Positions 1 to 6,932 of a stretch of DNA of 10,789 nucleotides are shown here, one piece after another. The stretch is from Betaproteobacteria bacterium (GTDB lineage Bacteria > Pseudomonadota > Gammaproteobacteria > Burkholderiales > Burkholderiaceae_E), in NCBI GenBank assembly GCA_016868095.1, contig VGHV01000054.1, positions 1 through 10,789 on the forward strand, given 5' to 3'. A model generated the notes under the pieces. It saw nothing but the letters and a program-made list of their open reading frames with translations. It did not search any database and was not told the origin of the DNA. A program made the position numbers and the translations under genes. How positions within the stretch are numbered: position 1 is the stretch's first letter; the number at the start of each line of letters is the position of its first letter.

Positions 1-257
1 TCCAGCAGGCGCTTGAGACCCCAAGGTGGTTGTCTGGCCGCTTTGCTTTAGGTGAATCAAGAGACACTTTACATATCGAAAGTCGTTTTCCAAAGGAAAC
101 GATCGACGCATTGGAAGCGAGAGGACATTTATTGAATCGCTGGGGTGCGTGGAACGAATTGGCAGGTCATGCGCATGGCATTGTTATTGATCCTGTTACG
201 AAAGTCTTGGCGGGTGGCTCAGATCCCCGAAGCGATGGTGCAGCAATCGGTTGGTAG
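1..257 (+). CDS. ggt: Gamma-glutamyltransferase, C-terminal fragment (5' end outside window)
   Basis: This is the last 84 codons of a gamma-glutamyltransferase; the frame is open from position 3 to a TAG stop at 255-257. The recognisable part is the end of the small (beta) subunit: an APRW-like ETPRWL segment, then ESRFP, a GHAHGIVID segment and the closing SDPRSDGAAIGW. The SDPR(S/R)DGAA-G ending is characteristic of bacterial GGT and YwrD-like proteins. The family cleaves the gamma-glutamyl bond of glutathione and other gamma-glutamyl compounds, usually in the periplasm, after autocatalytic processing at a threonine. That threonine and the large subunit lie outside the window, so activity and export cannot be judged. 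The downstream methyltransferase ORF overlaps the 3' end, which suggests co-transcription. An in-frame TTG at position 30 is internal and is not the true start. Confidence 0.88.
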   Translation, partial: QQALETPRWLSGRFALGESRDTLHIESRFPKETIDALEARGHLLNRWGAWNELAGHAHGIVIDPVTKVLAGGSDPRSDGAAIGW

Positions 258-840
258 AAAAGCTTTGCAGCGCCGGGATGTTCTTAGGGTTTGCGCGGCG
301 AGCAGCCCTAGCCTCGTGGCCCAACGCGTTGTCGCGCAGGCGCCACCTGCCTTGGAGCAGGACCAAGACGTTCCTTATGTTGTAACACCTCAGGCTGTGG
401 TCGATGCGATGCTCGAGATGGCTCAACTTAAACCTGGGGACCGCTTAATCGACCTGGGCTGTTGCGATGGTCGAATCGTACGTACGGCGGCGCGTCGCTA
501 CCGGGTGTTGGGATTGGGTGTGGATTTGGACCCAAGTCTTGTGCGCCGGGCTCAGCAGCTCGTATATGATGAAGGCCTACAAGCCTATTGTCGCTTTGAA
601 GTTCGTGATCTCTTTGATACAGATCTCAACCATGCTGAGGTCATAACGCTTTATTTGCTTCCGGCGGTGAATCTTGCCTTGCGTCCCCGCTTAAAGGCCT
701 TAAAGCCAGGCACGAGGATTTTGTCCCACGATTGGGATATGGGCGATTGGCTGCCTCAGGAAACGCGAATGGTGCAGGCACCGGATAAACCGGTTGGTTT
801 CGAAAAGCGAAGCAAAGTTTTGAAATGGATCATCAGCTGA
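235..840 (+). CDS. Class I SAM-dependent methyltransferase with an export-like N-terminus
   Basis: A protein of about 201 residues with a Rossmann methyltransferase core. Motif I is at residues 73-80 (DLGCCDGR, where the family usually has DLGSGDGR). The acidic strand-2 motif GVDLD is at 95-99. A TLYLLP stretch and a SHDWDMGDW stretch follow, as in small bacterial methyltransferases of unknown substrate related to lysine methylases. The N-terminus carries a twin-arginine-like segment (QRRDVLR, residues 12-18), a weakly hydrophobic AASSPSLVA stretch and a possible AQA cleavage site, so it may be exported or may be a decayed signal. The start is uncertain. ATG 235 overlaps the gamma-glutamyltransferase gene by 23 bases and has no good Shine-Dalgarno sequence. 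TTG 265 is an alternative just after the upstream stop. The frame is open back to 145, but that extra part is a shadow of the upstream gene. The substrate is unknown. Confidence 0.8.
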   Translation: MVQQSVGRKALQRRDVLRVCAASSPSLVAQRVVAQAPPALEQDQDVPYVVTPQAVVDAMLEMAQLKPGDRLIDLGCCDGRIVRTAARRYRVLGLGVDLDPSLVRRAQQLVYDEGLQAYCRFEVRDLFDTDLNHAEVITLYLLPAVNLALRPRLKALKPGTRILSHDWDMGDWLPQETRMVQAPDKPVGFEKRSKVLKWIIS

Positions 841-894
841 CTTCGCTGATATTGCTCGGTAAGCCGTCTGGTTTGAGGTAGTCTTTGGCCCAGC

Positions 895-925
895 GTTCAC
901 ACGGGATATTTAGGTGTGTGTGAAC
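895..925. promoter_or_regulatory. Perfect 8-bp inverted repeat upstream of the TRAP operon (candidate operator or leader hairpin)
   Basis: GTTCACAC at 895-902 is matched by its exact reverse complement GTGTGAAC at 918-925, with 15 bases between. The repeat ends 9 bases before the GAGGAG ribosome binding site. The spacer contains an AT-rich TATTTA (907-912) that could act as a weak -10 with TTGGCC (885-890) as -35 at 16-base spacing, though both match consensus poorly. The symmetry and position suit a dimeric repressor site over the promoter. If transcription starts further upstream, it could instead be an mRNA hairpin next to the ribosome binding site. The symmetry is seen directly; the function is inferred. 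Confidence 0.5.
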
Positions 926-934
926 CTAATCTAT

Positions 935-940
935 GAGGAG
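935..940 (+). promoter_or_regulatory. Shine-Dalgarno of the TAXI receptor gene
   Basis: GAGGAG lies 8 bases before ATG 949 and fixes that start. It is one of the strongest ribosome binding sites in the window, which fits the high expression needed for a periplasmic receptor. Confidence 0.8.
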
Positions 941-948
941 ACCCAATC

Positions 949-2136
949 ATGACTAACGATGGCCTTTCACTGCCCGGATTCACACGCCGTAAACTTTTCA
1001 ACGCCTTGGCGACGGTCGGACTACTTGCCACTTCGCCTTCATTATTGGCGCAAAACCTTAAGCTCCCCGCAACCATTACCGTGACGGCTTACGACACCGG
1101 TTCGTCAGGATTTAACATGGGGGTTGCCATCGGAAAAATGTTAAAGGATAAGCAAGGCAGCGATGTGCGTGTCTTGCCTGCAGGAAATGACGTGGCCCGC
1201 CTTGCGCCGCTAAAGGCCAACCGGGCGCAAGCCTCGTTCATGGGTGTCGGTGCATATTTTGCACAGGAAGGTGTTCTAGAGTTTGCAACGAAGGAGTGGG
1301 GGCCACAGGCTCTTCGCTTGATGCTCTCATCGACCTCCTGTAATGCGATTTCGCTCGGTGTTGCAAAAGATACAGGCGTCAAGGAAGTGAAGGATCTACG
1401 AGGCAAACGAATCGGTGTCGTGGTAGGTTCGCCTGCATTGAACCAGAACGCATTCGCTGTGCTTGCTTTTGGTAACCTGACCCCAAAAGATGTGAAACTT
1501 GTGGAATTTTCAAGTTACGGTGCGATGTGGAAGGGCATAATCAATAACGAAGTGGATGCGGCTATTGCCTCCACAATATCGGGACAGGCCAAGGAGGCGG
1601 AAGCTTCCCCCCGAGGACTAGTGTATCCGCAGACACCCGCCTCAGATAAAGAGGGATGGGCTCGTTTAAAAAAAGTGAGTCCTTACTACGGCTCGCACAC
1701 TGCCACTTGTGGCCCGGGCATTAGTCCCCAAAATCCCTCATCACTGCCAAGTTACCCCTATCCCATCGTAATGGCTTATGCTGCGCAATCTGCAGAGATC
1801 GTTTACGGCATAACCAAGTCGATGATTATTCACTATGATGTTTATAAAGATACAACACCGGGCATTGACGGCTTCGAGTTAAAGCGCCAAGACCTCACTT
1901 GGGCTTTGCCTTATCACGATGGTGCTGTCAAAGCTATTAAAGAGTCAGGTGCGTGGACGGCTGATGCTGAGGCTCATCAGCAAGCCGTTGTGAAGCGCCA
2001 GCAAGTTTTGCAGGCAACCTGGAATGACTTCATGAAGACTAATCCTCCGGAGGACAAAGAGGCGTTTCGCAAAGCCTGGATGAGCGCTCGCGCGGCAGGC
2101 CTGCGAAAGGCTAACTTGGATGTGATCTTCGAATGA
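949..2136 (+). CDS. TAXI-family TRAP transporter solute-binding receptor
   Basis: This 395-residue exported protein is the periplasmic receptor of a TRAP transporter of the TAXI type. Residues 1-35 form a signal peptide with a twin-arginine motif (TRRKLF, 12-17) before a hydrophobic stretch, and probable cleavage near residues 34-35. The mature protein begins with the TAXI hallmark: a beta strand (ITVTAYDTGSSGF) leading into the first helix. Further family features are VRVLPAGND, a DLRGKRIGV strand-loop near residue 150, the VEFSSYG ligand-pocket region and an NNEVDAAIAS segment. It is longer than a minimal TAXI protein (about 320 residues) because of an extended C-terminal lobe, a variant seen in proteobacterial homologues. 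The next gene encodes the fused permease and overlaps by 4 bases (ATGA), so the two are translationally coupled. The ligand cannot be read from sequence; characterised TAXI proteins bind amino acids such as glutamate, or other small carboxylates. Confidence 0.92.
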   Translation: MTNDGLSLPGFTRRKLFNALATVGLLATSPSLLAQNLKLPATITVTAYDTGSSGFNMGVAIGKMLKDKQGSDVRVLPAGNDVARLAPLKANRAQASFMGVGAYFAQEGVLEFATKEWGPQALRLMLSSTSCNAISLGVAKDTGVKEVKDLRGKRIGVVVGSPALNQNAFAVLAFGNLTPKDVKLVEFSSYGAMWKGIINNEVDAAIASTISGQAKEAEASPRGLVYPQTPASDKEGWARLKKVSPYYGSHTATCGPGISPQNPSSLPSYPYPIVMAYAAQSAEIVYGITKSMIIHYDVYKDTTPGIDGFELKRQDLTWALPYHDGAVKAIKESGAWTADAEAHQQAVVKRQQVLQATWNDFMKTNPPEDKEAFRKAWMSARAAGLRKANLDVIFE

Positions 2137-4160
2137 CGGGCGCCTCAGGTCCGGTCGCCGAAAAGACCGACCAGGTCCTGATTCAAGATCCGCACGGGGC
2201 ACCCGCTGAGTCCGAGGTTATTCGGACCCGGCGGCTATCCGGATTTTGGCGCTACGCGTTACTGGTGGCCTCTGCCGCCACCATTTTTCTTTGCTTGAAT
2301 CAGCAATTTGTTTTACGTTTTTTTGTAGGCTTTACCCCGCTTAACACCGAGTACTACTATGGTCTGGTCTTGCTGATGATGCCTTTTGTGTTCATCGTAT
2401 TCCCAGGACATGAAAAGGCAGCGCTTGACCGCGTGGCATGGTACGACCAGTTGCTCTTTGGGCTGACCGTGGCGGTATCAGCGATGCTCATGTTGAGTGT
2501 TCGAAGCGCTGCAGAGCTGGGGTGGGAGTTTACGGGTGCTCCCGAACCTGTAGTCATCGCGGGCTTCCTGATGTGGGCCATATTGATGGAAGGCCTTCGG
2601 CGGACAGGTGGTTGGGGACTGGTTCTGAGCATTTTCCCCTTCACCCTTTACCCATTGTTTGCTGATTCAGCCTGGTTGGGCCCGATTAAGGGTACGGAGT
2701 CATCGGCAGCACAGGCTTCTGCTTACCACATGCTATCAAGCGAGAGTTTGCTTGGAATCCCTTTGCAGGCGTTTGCTGAGACAGTTATTGGTTTTCTCGT
2801 CTTCGGCACAGCCTTGATGATGACGGGAGCAGGTAAGTTCTTTATCAATTTGGCTTTTGCCGCATGCGGCACTTTTCGGGGTGGTGCGGCGAAGGTTTGC
2901 ATTTTTGCAAGCGGACTGTTGGGGATGATGTCGGGAAGTATTATCAGTAACGTTCTCACAGCTGGAACTATGACAATCCCAGCCATGAAACGTACTGGTT
3001 TTTCCCCAACCTATGCCGGCGCGATTGAAGCTTGTGCATCCACCGGGGCTGTGATTGCTCCCCCTGTCATGGGGGCTACTGCATTTGTGATGGCCCAATT
3101 TTTGGGTGTCAGTTATGGCATGGTCGCTTTAGCAGCGATCATTCCTGCAGCGCTTTATTACTTCGGCTTGTTTATGCAAGTCGATGCTTATGCGGCCCGC
3201 CATGGCTTAAAGGGTCTCGCTCGCGAGGACATTCCTAGCCTTAAGCAAACATTTAGAGAAGGTTGGTATTACGCCTTTGCCGTGGCTTTATTGATTTTTA
3301 TGCTGCTTGTAATGAAGCGCGAGAGCCACGCGCCTTTTTACGCCACAGCACTACTCTTACTTCTTAATCAGCTTTTCAATAAGGAAAAGTGGGGCTGGTC
3401 TTCGGTACTGAAATTTTTAGAAGTCAACGGCAAAACATTTGTCGAACTCATTGGCATCCTGGCTGGTTGCGGCTTATTGATAGGCGCTTTTTCGCTGACG
3501 GGCGTGATCTCAAGTTTGGCGAATGATTTATTGACCATCGCTGGCGATAACGTCTTTTTGCTGCTTGGCATGACTGCGCTGACTTCATTGGTGCTCGGTC
3601 TTGGACTGACCACGACAGCCTGCTATATTTTTCTTGCAATTTTGGTTGGTCCCGCACTCGAAAAGGCAGGCTTGAATAAGGTTGCAGTCCATATGTTCGT
3701 GTTTTACTGGGGCATGCTGTCATCGATTACACCGCCAGTCGCTATCGCCAGCTTTGCTGCTGCCGGTATTGCTGGTGCGCCACCGATGAAGACAGGTTGG
3801 GCCTCCATGACGGTGGGAAGTATTATTTATTTCTTACCATTCTTTTTCGTATTGAATCCAGCCTTCGTCCTGCAAGGCGATTTGCATGAATCGCTGATCT
3901 TGGTTCTGACTGCAATCTTCGGGATTGTTTTTATTTGTGCTGGATTACAAGGTTATCTCTTTGGTTTAGGTGACATGCGTGCTTGCGGCAATATGGAGTG
4001 GCCGCTTCGTGTAGCCCTTTGCCTGGGAGGCTTTGTGTTGGCTGCGCCGGGAGGTGGTGTGCTGGCAGTCAGTAATCTTCAAATGATTATGTTTTCACTC
4101 CTCATCCTCGGACCGGCGATCGGACTCACTTGGATGACTTCCAAAGGGGCCAGGCAGTAA
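2133..4160 (+). CDS. TRAP transporter fused permease (4TM/12TM, DctQM-like)
   Basis: A 675-residue polytopic inner-membrane protein that fuses the small and large TRAP permease subunits, the usual arrangement in TAXI systems. About 40 polar residues at the N-terminus precede the first membrane helix. Roughly residues 40-200 carry the 4-helix DctQ-like part. The large DctM-like part follows with the two pseudo-symmetric signature hairpins. The first is near 265-315 (SGSIISNV, TIPAMKRTGFSP, then STGAVIAPPVMGATAF). The second is near 490-545 (TTACYIFLAILVGPAL and SSITPPVAIASF). These regions bind sodium and substrate in TRAP elevator transporters. Transport is expected to be sodium-coupled and receptor-dependent. 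The start ATG overlaps the receptor stop (ATGA), and the stop directly abuts the asparaginase start, so the three genes are very probably one operon. Length and signatures look complete. Confidence 0.93.
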   Translation: MTGASGPVAEKTDQVLIQDPHGAPAESEVIRTRRLSGFWRYALLVASAATIFLCLNQQFVLRFFVGFTPLNTEYYYGLVLLMMPFVFIVFPGHEKAALDRVAWYDQLLFGLTVAVSAMLMLSVRSAAELGWEFTGAPEPVVIAGFLMWAILMEGLRRTGGWGLVLSIFPFTLYPLFADSAWLGPIKGTESSAAQASAYHMLSSESLLGIPLQAFAETVIGFLVFGTALMMTGAGKFFINLAFAACGTFRGGAAKVCIFASGLLGMMSGSIISNVLTAGTMTIPAMKRTGFSPTYAGAIEACASTGAVIAPPVMGATAFVMAQFLGVSYGMVALAAIIPAALYYFGLFMQVDAYAARHGLKGLAREDIPSLKQTFREGWYYAFAVALLIFMLLVMKRESHAPFYATALLLLLNQLFNKEKWGWSSVLKFLEVNGKTFVELIGILAGCGLLIGAFSLTGVISSLANDLLTIAGDNVFLLLGMTALTSLVLGLGLTTTACYIFLAILVGPALEKAGLNKVAVHMFVFYWGMLSSITPPVAIASFAAAGIAGAPPMKTGWASMTVGSIIYFLPFFFVLNPAFVLQGDLHESLILVLTAIFGIVFICAGLQGYLFGLGDMRACGNMEWPLRVALCLGGFVLAAPGGGVLAVSNLQMIMFSLLILGPAIGLTWMTSKGARQ

Positions 4161-5180
4161 ATGTCAGCTACAAGCTTGATTGAAGTGCTTCGCGCGGACG
4201 TTCCCGAATCCGAGCATGCCGGCTCGATCGCCGTTGTTGGTTCGTGTGGCCGTGTGATCGCCTATTGCGGGGATATCAAGCGTGAAATTTTTACGCGCTC
4301 TTCACTTAAGCCCTTTCAAGCGGCGCCTTTTGTGGCAATGGGTGGGCTTGAGCGCCGCGGATGGGGTTTGCCACAGCTTGCTTTGATGTGCGCAAGTCAT
4401 TCGGGCGAAGAGAAACATGTGGAGCTTGCTCGATCGATGCTTGCCGATTGCAGTCTTGAACACAGGCATTTGCTTTGTGGCTGTCAGGTGCCGATTGCCT
4501 ACACGCAATCAGGGCGCTTGCCCAAGGCTGATGAGGTTTTTAGCGAGCTCCACAACAATTGCTCAGGAAAACATAGCGGATTTCTTGCTGCCTGTTTGCA
4601 TCAAGGCGAGCCCATTGATGATTATGTGGCGATGGAGCATCCGCTTCAGCGTAGGATTAGAGATTCGCTTGCGAAGGCTTTGGGCCGTGATAAGGCTTTT
4701 AAGCTTGGCGTTGACGGCTGTGCAGCGCCCAATCTGGCGATGCCGCTGCCAGCGTTAGCACAATTGTTTGCAGTCATGGCCGCTGAGCAATCGCCCGAAT
4801 CATTTGCAATGGTTTATGGTGATGCACCGCAGCGCTGTTTTGCAGCCATGACCCAATTTCCAGAACTTGTTTCTGGCACAGATCGAAGTGATCTTGCGTT
4901 GATGAATATCGGCGCTGGTGACTGGGTATGTAAGGCTGGTGCCGAAGCTGTTCAAGCAATCGGCGTGAGAAGTCGTGGTTTAGGCATTGCTATCAAAATT
5001 GCCGATGGAAACCCACGAGCCATGACTTGGATCGTTGTTGAAATTTTTCGCCAGCTTGGGATCGGTGACAACGAGCAAAAGAAACAATTACAAGAGCTCA
5101 TTGACCGCCCGATTCGCAATGTAAGGGGTGACGCAGTTGGCAGCTATCGCCCCGTGTTTAAGCTCAATATGCTTGCCTGA
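4161..5180 (+). CDS. L-asparaginase, Rhizobium etli type (asparaginase II / PF06089 family)
   Basis: A 339-residue cytoplasmic enzyme with no signal peptide. It is expected to hydrolyse L-asparagine to aspartate and ammonia. It belongs to the family of Rhizobium etli asparaginase, unrelated to E. coli AnsA/AnsB, with a serine-beta-lactamase-like fold. Visible signatures are an SxxK pair (Ser47-x-x-Lys50 in RSSLKPFQA), CASHSGE (Ser79), NNCSGKH (Cys134 and Lys137), VDGCAAPN (Cys187) and Lys258 in the VCKAGAE segment. From memory of the R. etli enzyme structure, these match the two Ser-Lys pairs and the cysteine/lysine metal site, so the catalytic set looks intact. The start ATG abuts the permease stop with no gap, and an AAAGGGG sequence inside the permease end is the likely ribosome binding site. 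This implies that the transporter imports asparagine, a related amide or its product. Confidence 0.9.
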   Translation: MSATSLIEVLRADVPESEHAGSIAVVGSCGRVIAYCGDIKREIFTRSSLKPFQAAPFVAMGGLERRGWGLPQLALMCASHSGEEKHVELARSMLADCSLEHRHLLCGCQVPIAYTQSGRLPKADEVFSELHNNCSGKHSGFLAACLHQGEPIDDYVAMEHPLQRRIRDSLAKALGRDKAFKLGVDGCAAPNLAMPLPALAQLFAVMAAEQSPESFAMVYGDAPQRCFAAMTQFPELVSGTDRSDLALMNIGAGDWVCKAGAEAVQAIGVRSRGLGIAIKIADGNPRAMTWIVVEIFRQLGIGDNEQKKQLQELIDRPIRNVRGDAVGSYRPVFKLNMLA

Positions 5181-5193
5181 ATGCGATAAATCA

Positions 5194-5246
5194 ATCGCGC
5201 GATGCCCTCGGATCAATCGACCGAAGATCTTGCATTAATCGCGCGA
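5194..5246. repeat. Paired palindromic repeats between the convergent asparaginase and Sel1 genes
   Basis: AATCGCGCGA occurs at 5193-5202 and again at 5237-5246. The first copy lies inside a perfect 10-base palindrome, ATCGCGCGAT (5194-5203). Because the core is self-complementary, the copies can pair with each other, giving a 9-bp stem (5195-5203 with 5238-5246) around a 34-base loop. The loop holds a smaller TCGG/CCGA stem (5208-5211 with 5221-5224). No T-tract follows on either strand, so this is not a classical intrinsic terminator. It could slow or end transcription from both sides or bind a protein. The second copy lies in the last codons of the Sel1 gene. Confidence 0.45.
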
Positions 5247-5771
5247 GCGTCGTGCTCCGCGCTCGGTGGCTGGAAGTGACTCGCAGCCATTAGGGAGCGC
5301 CAAACAGCCCTTGATCGATTCTATATTTTTGGCAGCGACATTTTTCATAGCCTTTGCGCCGGGATCATCGCGCTCCGAAGCCATAATTTTTTCGTACAAA
5401 CTCAAAGCCTCACGCTCATTTTTATCAGTACCGCTGCCTGTTTTAAGCATGAAGGCAAGGTTATTCATGGCGCCCAAATGACCCTTTGCCACAGCGAGGC
5501 GATATAAGCGGACCGCCTCTTTGGGGTTAGCAGGAACCCCTCTGCCATTGGCGTAAATAGCACCCAAATTGAACTGGGCATTGGGATCGCCCTTGTCAGC
5601 AAGCGGCTTAAGTGTATCGATGGCGCGCTTGAACTCCATAGTGTTCATCGCGGCAGTGGCACCCTTCATGGCATCAGCATTTTCAATTTTTGGCTCCGAT
5701 TTCGGTTGAGCCATGCTGGCGCTTGTCACAAATACCAGGCTAAAGGCGCTCAACTTGGCAGCCAAGCGCAT
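5235..5771 (-). CDS. Exported Sel1-repeat (TPR-like) protein
   Basis: A 178-residue protein with a Sec-type signal peptide (residues 1-21: MRLAAK, a hydrophobic core, then SMA before QP), so it is probably periplasmic. Residues 45-60 form a helix resembling a partial repeat (FKRAIDTLKPLADKG). Two Sel1-like repeats follow: 62-97, with AQFNLGAIYANGRGV and the AVRLYRLAVAKG helix, and 98-131, with AMNNLAFMLKTGSGT and EALSLYEK. Such helical repeats usually mediate protein-protein interaction; no partner is evident here. Two C-terminal cysteines (156 and 163) could form a disulfide. The stop is TAA at 5235-5237. I chose ATG 5771 because it opens directly onto the signal peptide. An upstream in-frame ATG at 5822 would add 17 residues that spoil it. 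Neither start has a convincing Shine-Dalgarno sequence. The gene is convergent with the asparaginase gene and divergent from the PLP enzyme gene. Confidence 0.82.
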   Translation of the reverse strand: MRLAAKLSAFSLVFVTSASMAQPKSEPKIENADAMKGATAAMNTMEFKRAIDTLKPLADKGDPNAQFNLGAIYANGRGVPANPKEAVRLYRLAVAKGHLGAMNNLAFMLKTGSGTDKNEREALSLYEKIMASERDDPGAKAMKNVAAKNIESIKGCLALPNGCESLPATERGARRSRD

Positions 5772-5895
5772 TTTTCTGTAACAAGGATCTTCCAAGGTTG
5801 TTAAAGCGAGGCAGTGTTTCATAGCAAAGAATCGGAAATTAGGTTGGCAACACAGGTCTAAGATAGCAGATGACCGACTTTTACAGGGGATTTTG
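5772..5895. other. Divergent intergenic region, promoters expected
   Basis: These 124 bases separate two genes that face away from each other and must hold promoters for both. On the plus strand a TAAGAT at 5859-5864 resembles a -10 box, but no good -35 lies at the correct distance. On the minus strand TTGCCA (complement of 5844-5849) is a fair -35 box, with a poor TGCTAT-like -10 about 18 bases on. I see no strong operator symmetry. Confidence 0.35.
5885..5890 (+). promoter_or_regulatory. Shine-Dalgarno deciding the start of the PLP enzyme gene
   Basis: AGGGGA ends 5 bases before ATG 5896, a normal spacing. It is only 2 bases before the in-frame TTG at 5893, which is too close, so ATG 5896 is preferred. 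Confidence 0.7.
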
Positions 5896-6921
5896 ATGGA
5901 CTTAAGCCGATTTGCTCGCCGCCCATACACGCAAGGACCTTCGCCGATTGAAGCTATGCCGCGTTTTAGCGCTGCTCTGGGTGGGCCTGAGTTCTGGGTT
6001 AAGCGCGATGACATGTTGGGGCTGGCACCTGGTGGCAACAAGACCCGCAAGCTTGAATTTTTGGCGGCCGATGCGCTTGCAAAGGGTGCTGATTGCTTGA
6101 TCACTTGCGGTGCGCCGCAGTCCAATCATTGTCGAATCACCCTCGCTGCTGCGGTCAAAGAGGGCCTTGAGTGTCATGTGGTCATCGAGGAGAGGGTCCC
6201 CAATAGCTACCACCCTGAGGCAAGTGGTAACCATTTTCTTTTTCGCCTCATGGGTATCGATTCGATCACCGTCGTACCCGCCGGTACCGATATGGGTGCA
6301 GCGATGGAGTCCTTAGCCTCAGCTTTAAGGGCAAAAGGAAAGCGGCCCTATATTATTCCGGGGGGTGGATCCAATGCACTCGGTGGCCTTGGTTATGTTG
6401 CCTGCACCCAGGAATTACAACAACAATGCTTTGACATGGGTTTGCGCTTTGATCATGTGATCGTCGGGTCGGGAAGTTCGGGGACCCATGGCGGTCTAGT
6501 CGCAGGTTTTGTCGGTAATCATATCGATATACCGATTACAGGGGTTGGGGTTAGCAGGGATCCCGAGCAACAAGAGCCCTTGGTTTACAAAGAAGCCTGT
6601 GCTGTTGCCGCGTTGCTTGGCGGCTTTGAGATTCCCCGTGACAAGGTCAAGTCAATCGGAGGTTATTGGCAACCGAAATACTCGCTGCCTAATCCCATGA
6701 TGATCGAAGCGGTCAAGCTTATGGCACGAACCGAGGCGATCTTGCTCGATCCTGTTTACACCGGTAAGGTCGTTGCTGGGATGATTGGATTAGCGCGATC
6801 GTCTTATTTCGGGCCCAAGGACAAGGTCTTGTTTATCCATACCGGTGGTGCGCCATCGCTTTCGGCTTATGAATCAGTTTTATTAGCCTCGGATGGCGAG
6901 CCAGGAAAAGTTTCGGCTTAA
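5896..6921 (+). CDS. dcyD: D-cysteine desulfhydrase / ACC deaminase family PLP enzyme
   Basis: A 341-residue cytoplasmic PLP-dependent enzyme of fold type II. D-cysteine desulfhydrase converts D-cysteine to pyruvate, ammonia and hydrogen sulfide. Related enzymes act on 1-aminocyclopropane-1-carboxylate or L-cysteate. Family signatures are WVKRDD (34-39), GGNKTRKLEF (46-55) with the PLP lysine at Lys49, QSNH (75-78) with the proton-shuttling Ser76, the phosphate-binding GSGSSGTHGG loop, and catalytic-type tyrosines Tyr262 (KYSLPNP) and Tyr288 (DPVYTGK). The PGGGSNALGGLGYV segment matches D-cysteine desulfhydrases more closely than ACC deaminases, but the three activities cannot be told apart confidently by eye. 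Length is normal and all key residues are present. The gene stands alone: divergent from the Sel1 gene and convergent with the MOSC gene, 11 bases between stops. The gene symbol reflects the best family match, not proven activity. Confidence 0.83.
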   Translation: MDLSRFARRPYTQGPSPIEAMPRFSAALGGPEFWVKRDDMLGLAPGGNKTRKLEFLAADALAKGADCLITCGAPQSNHCRITLAAAVKEGLECHVVIEERVPNSYHPEASGNHFLFRLMGIDSITVVPAGTDMGAAMESLASALRAKGKRPYIIPGGGSNALGGLGYVACTQELQQQCFDMGLRFDHVIVGSGSSGTHGGLVAGFVGNHIDIPITGVGVSRDPEQQEPLVYKEACAVAALLGGFEIPRDKVKSIGGYWQPKYSLPNPMMIEAVKLMARTEAILLDPVYTGKVVAGMIGLARSSYFGPKDKVLFIHTGGAPSLSAYESVLLASDGEPGKVSA

Positions 6922-6932
6922 TAAATCCTGCG

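Noticed and set aside
145..234. Extended methyltransferase start at ATG 145
   Set aside because: It would overlap the gamma-glutamyltransferase coding region by more than 110 bases, and the added residues are a frame-shifted shadow of that gene.
832..850. ATCAGC/GCTGAT hairpin after the methyltransferase stop as a terminator
   Set aside because: The stem is only 6 bp, it includes the stop-codon region, and no T-run follows, so it does not meet the form of an intrinsic terminator.
2357..3723. Several 70-120 codon minus-strand frames inside the permease gene
   Set aside because: They are opposite-strand shadows of a well-supported membrane protein, with no ribosome binding sites or recognisable domains.
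5772..6125. Upstream extension of the Sel1 reading frame on the minus strand
   Set aside because: The frame stays open into the PLP enzyme gene, but the extra residues have no family resemblance and would bury the signal peptide. The start at 5771 explains the protein better.
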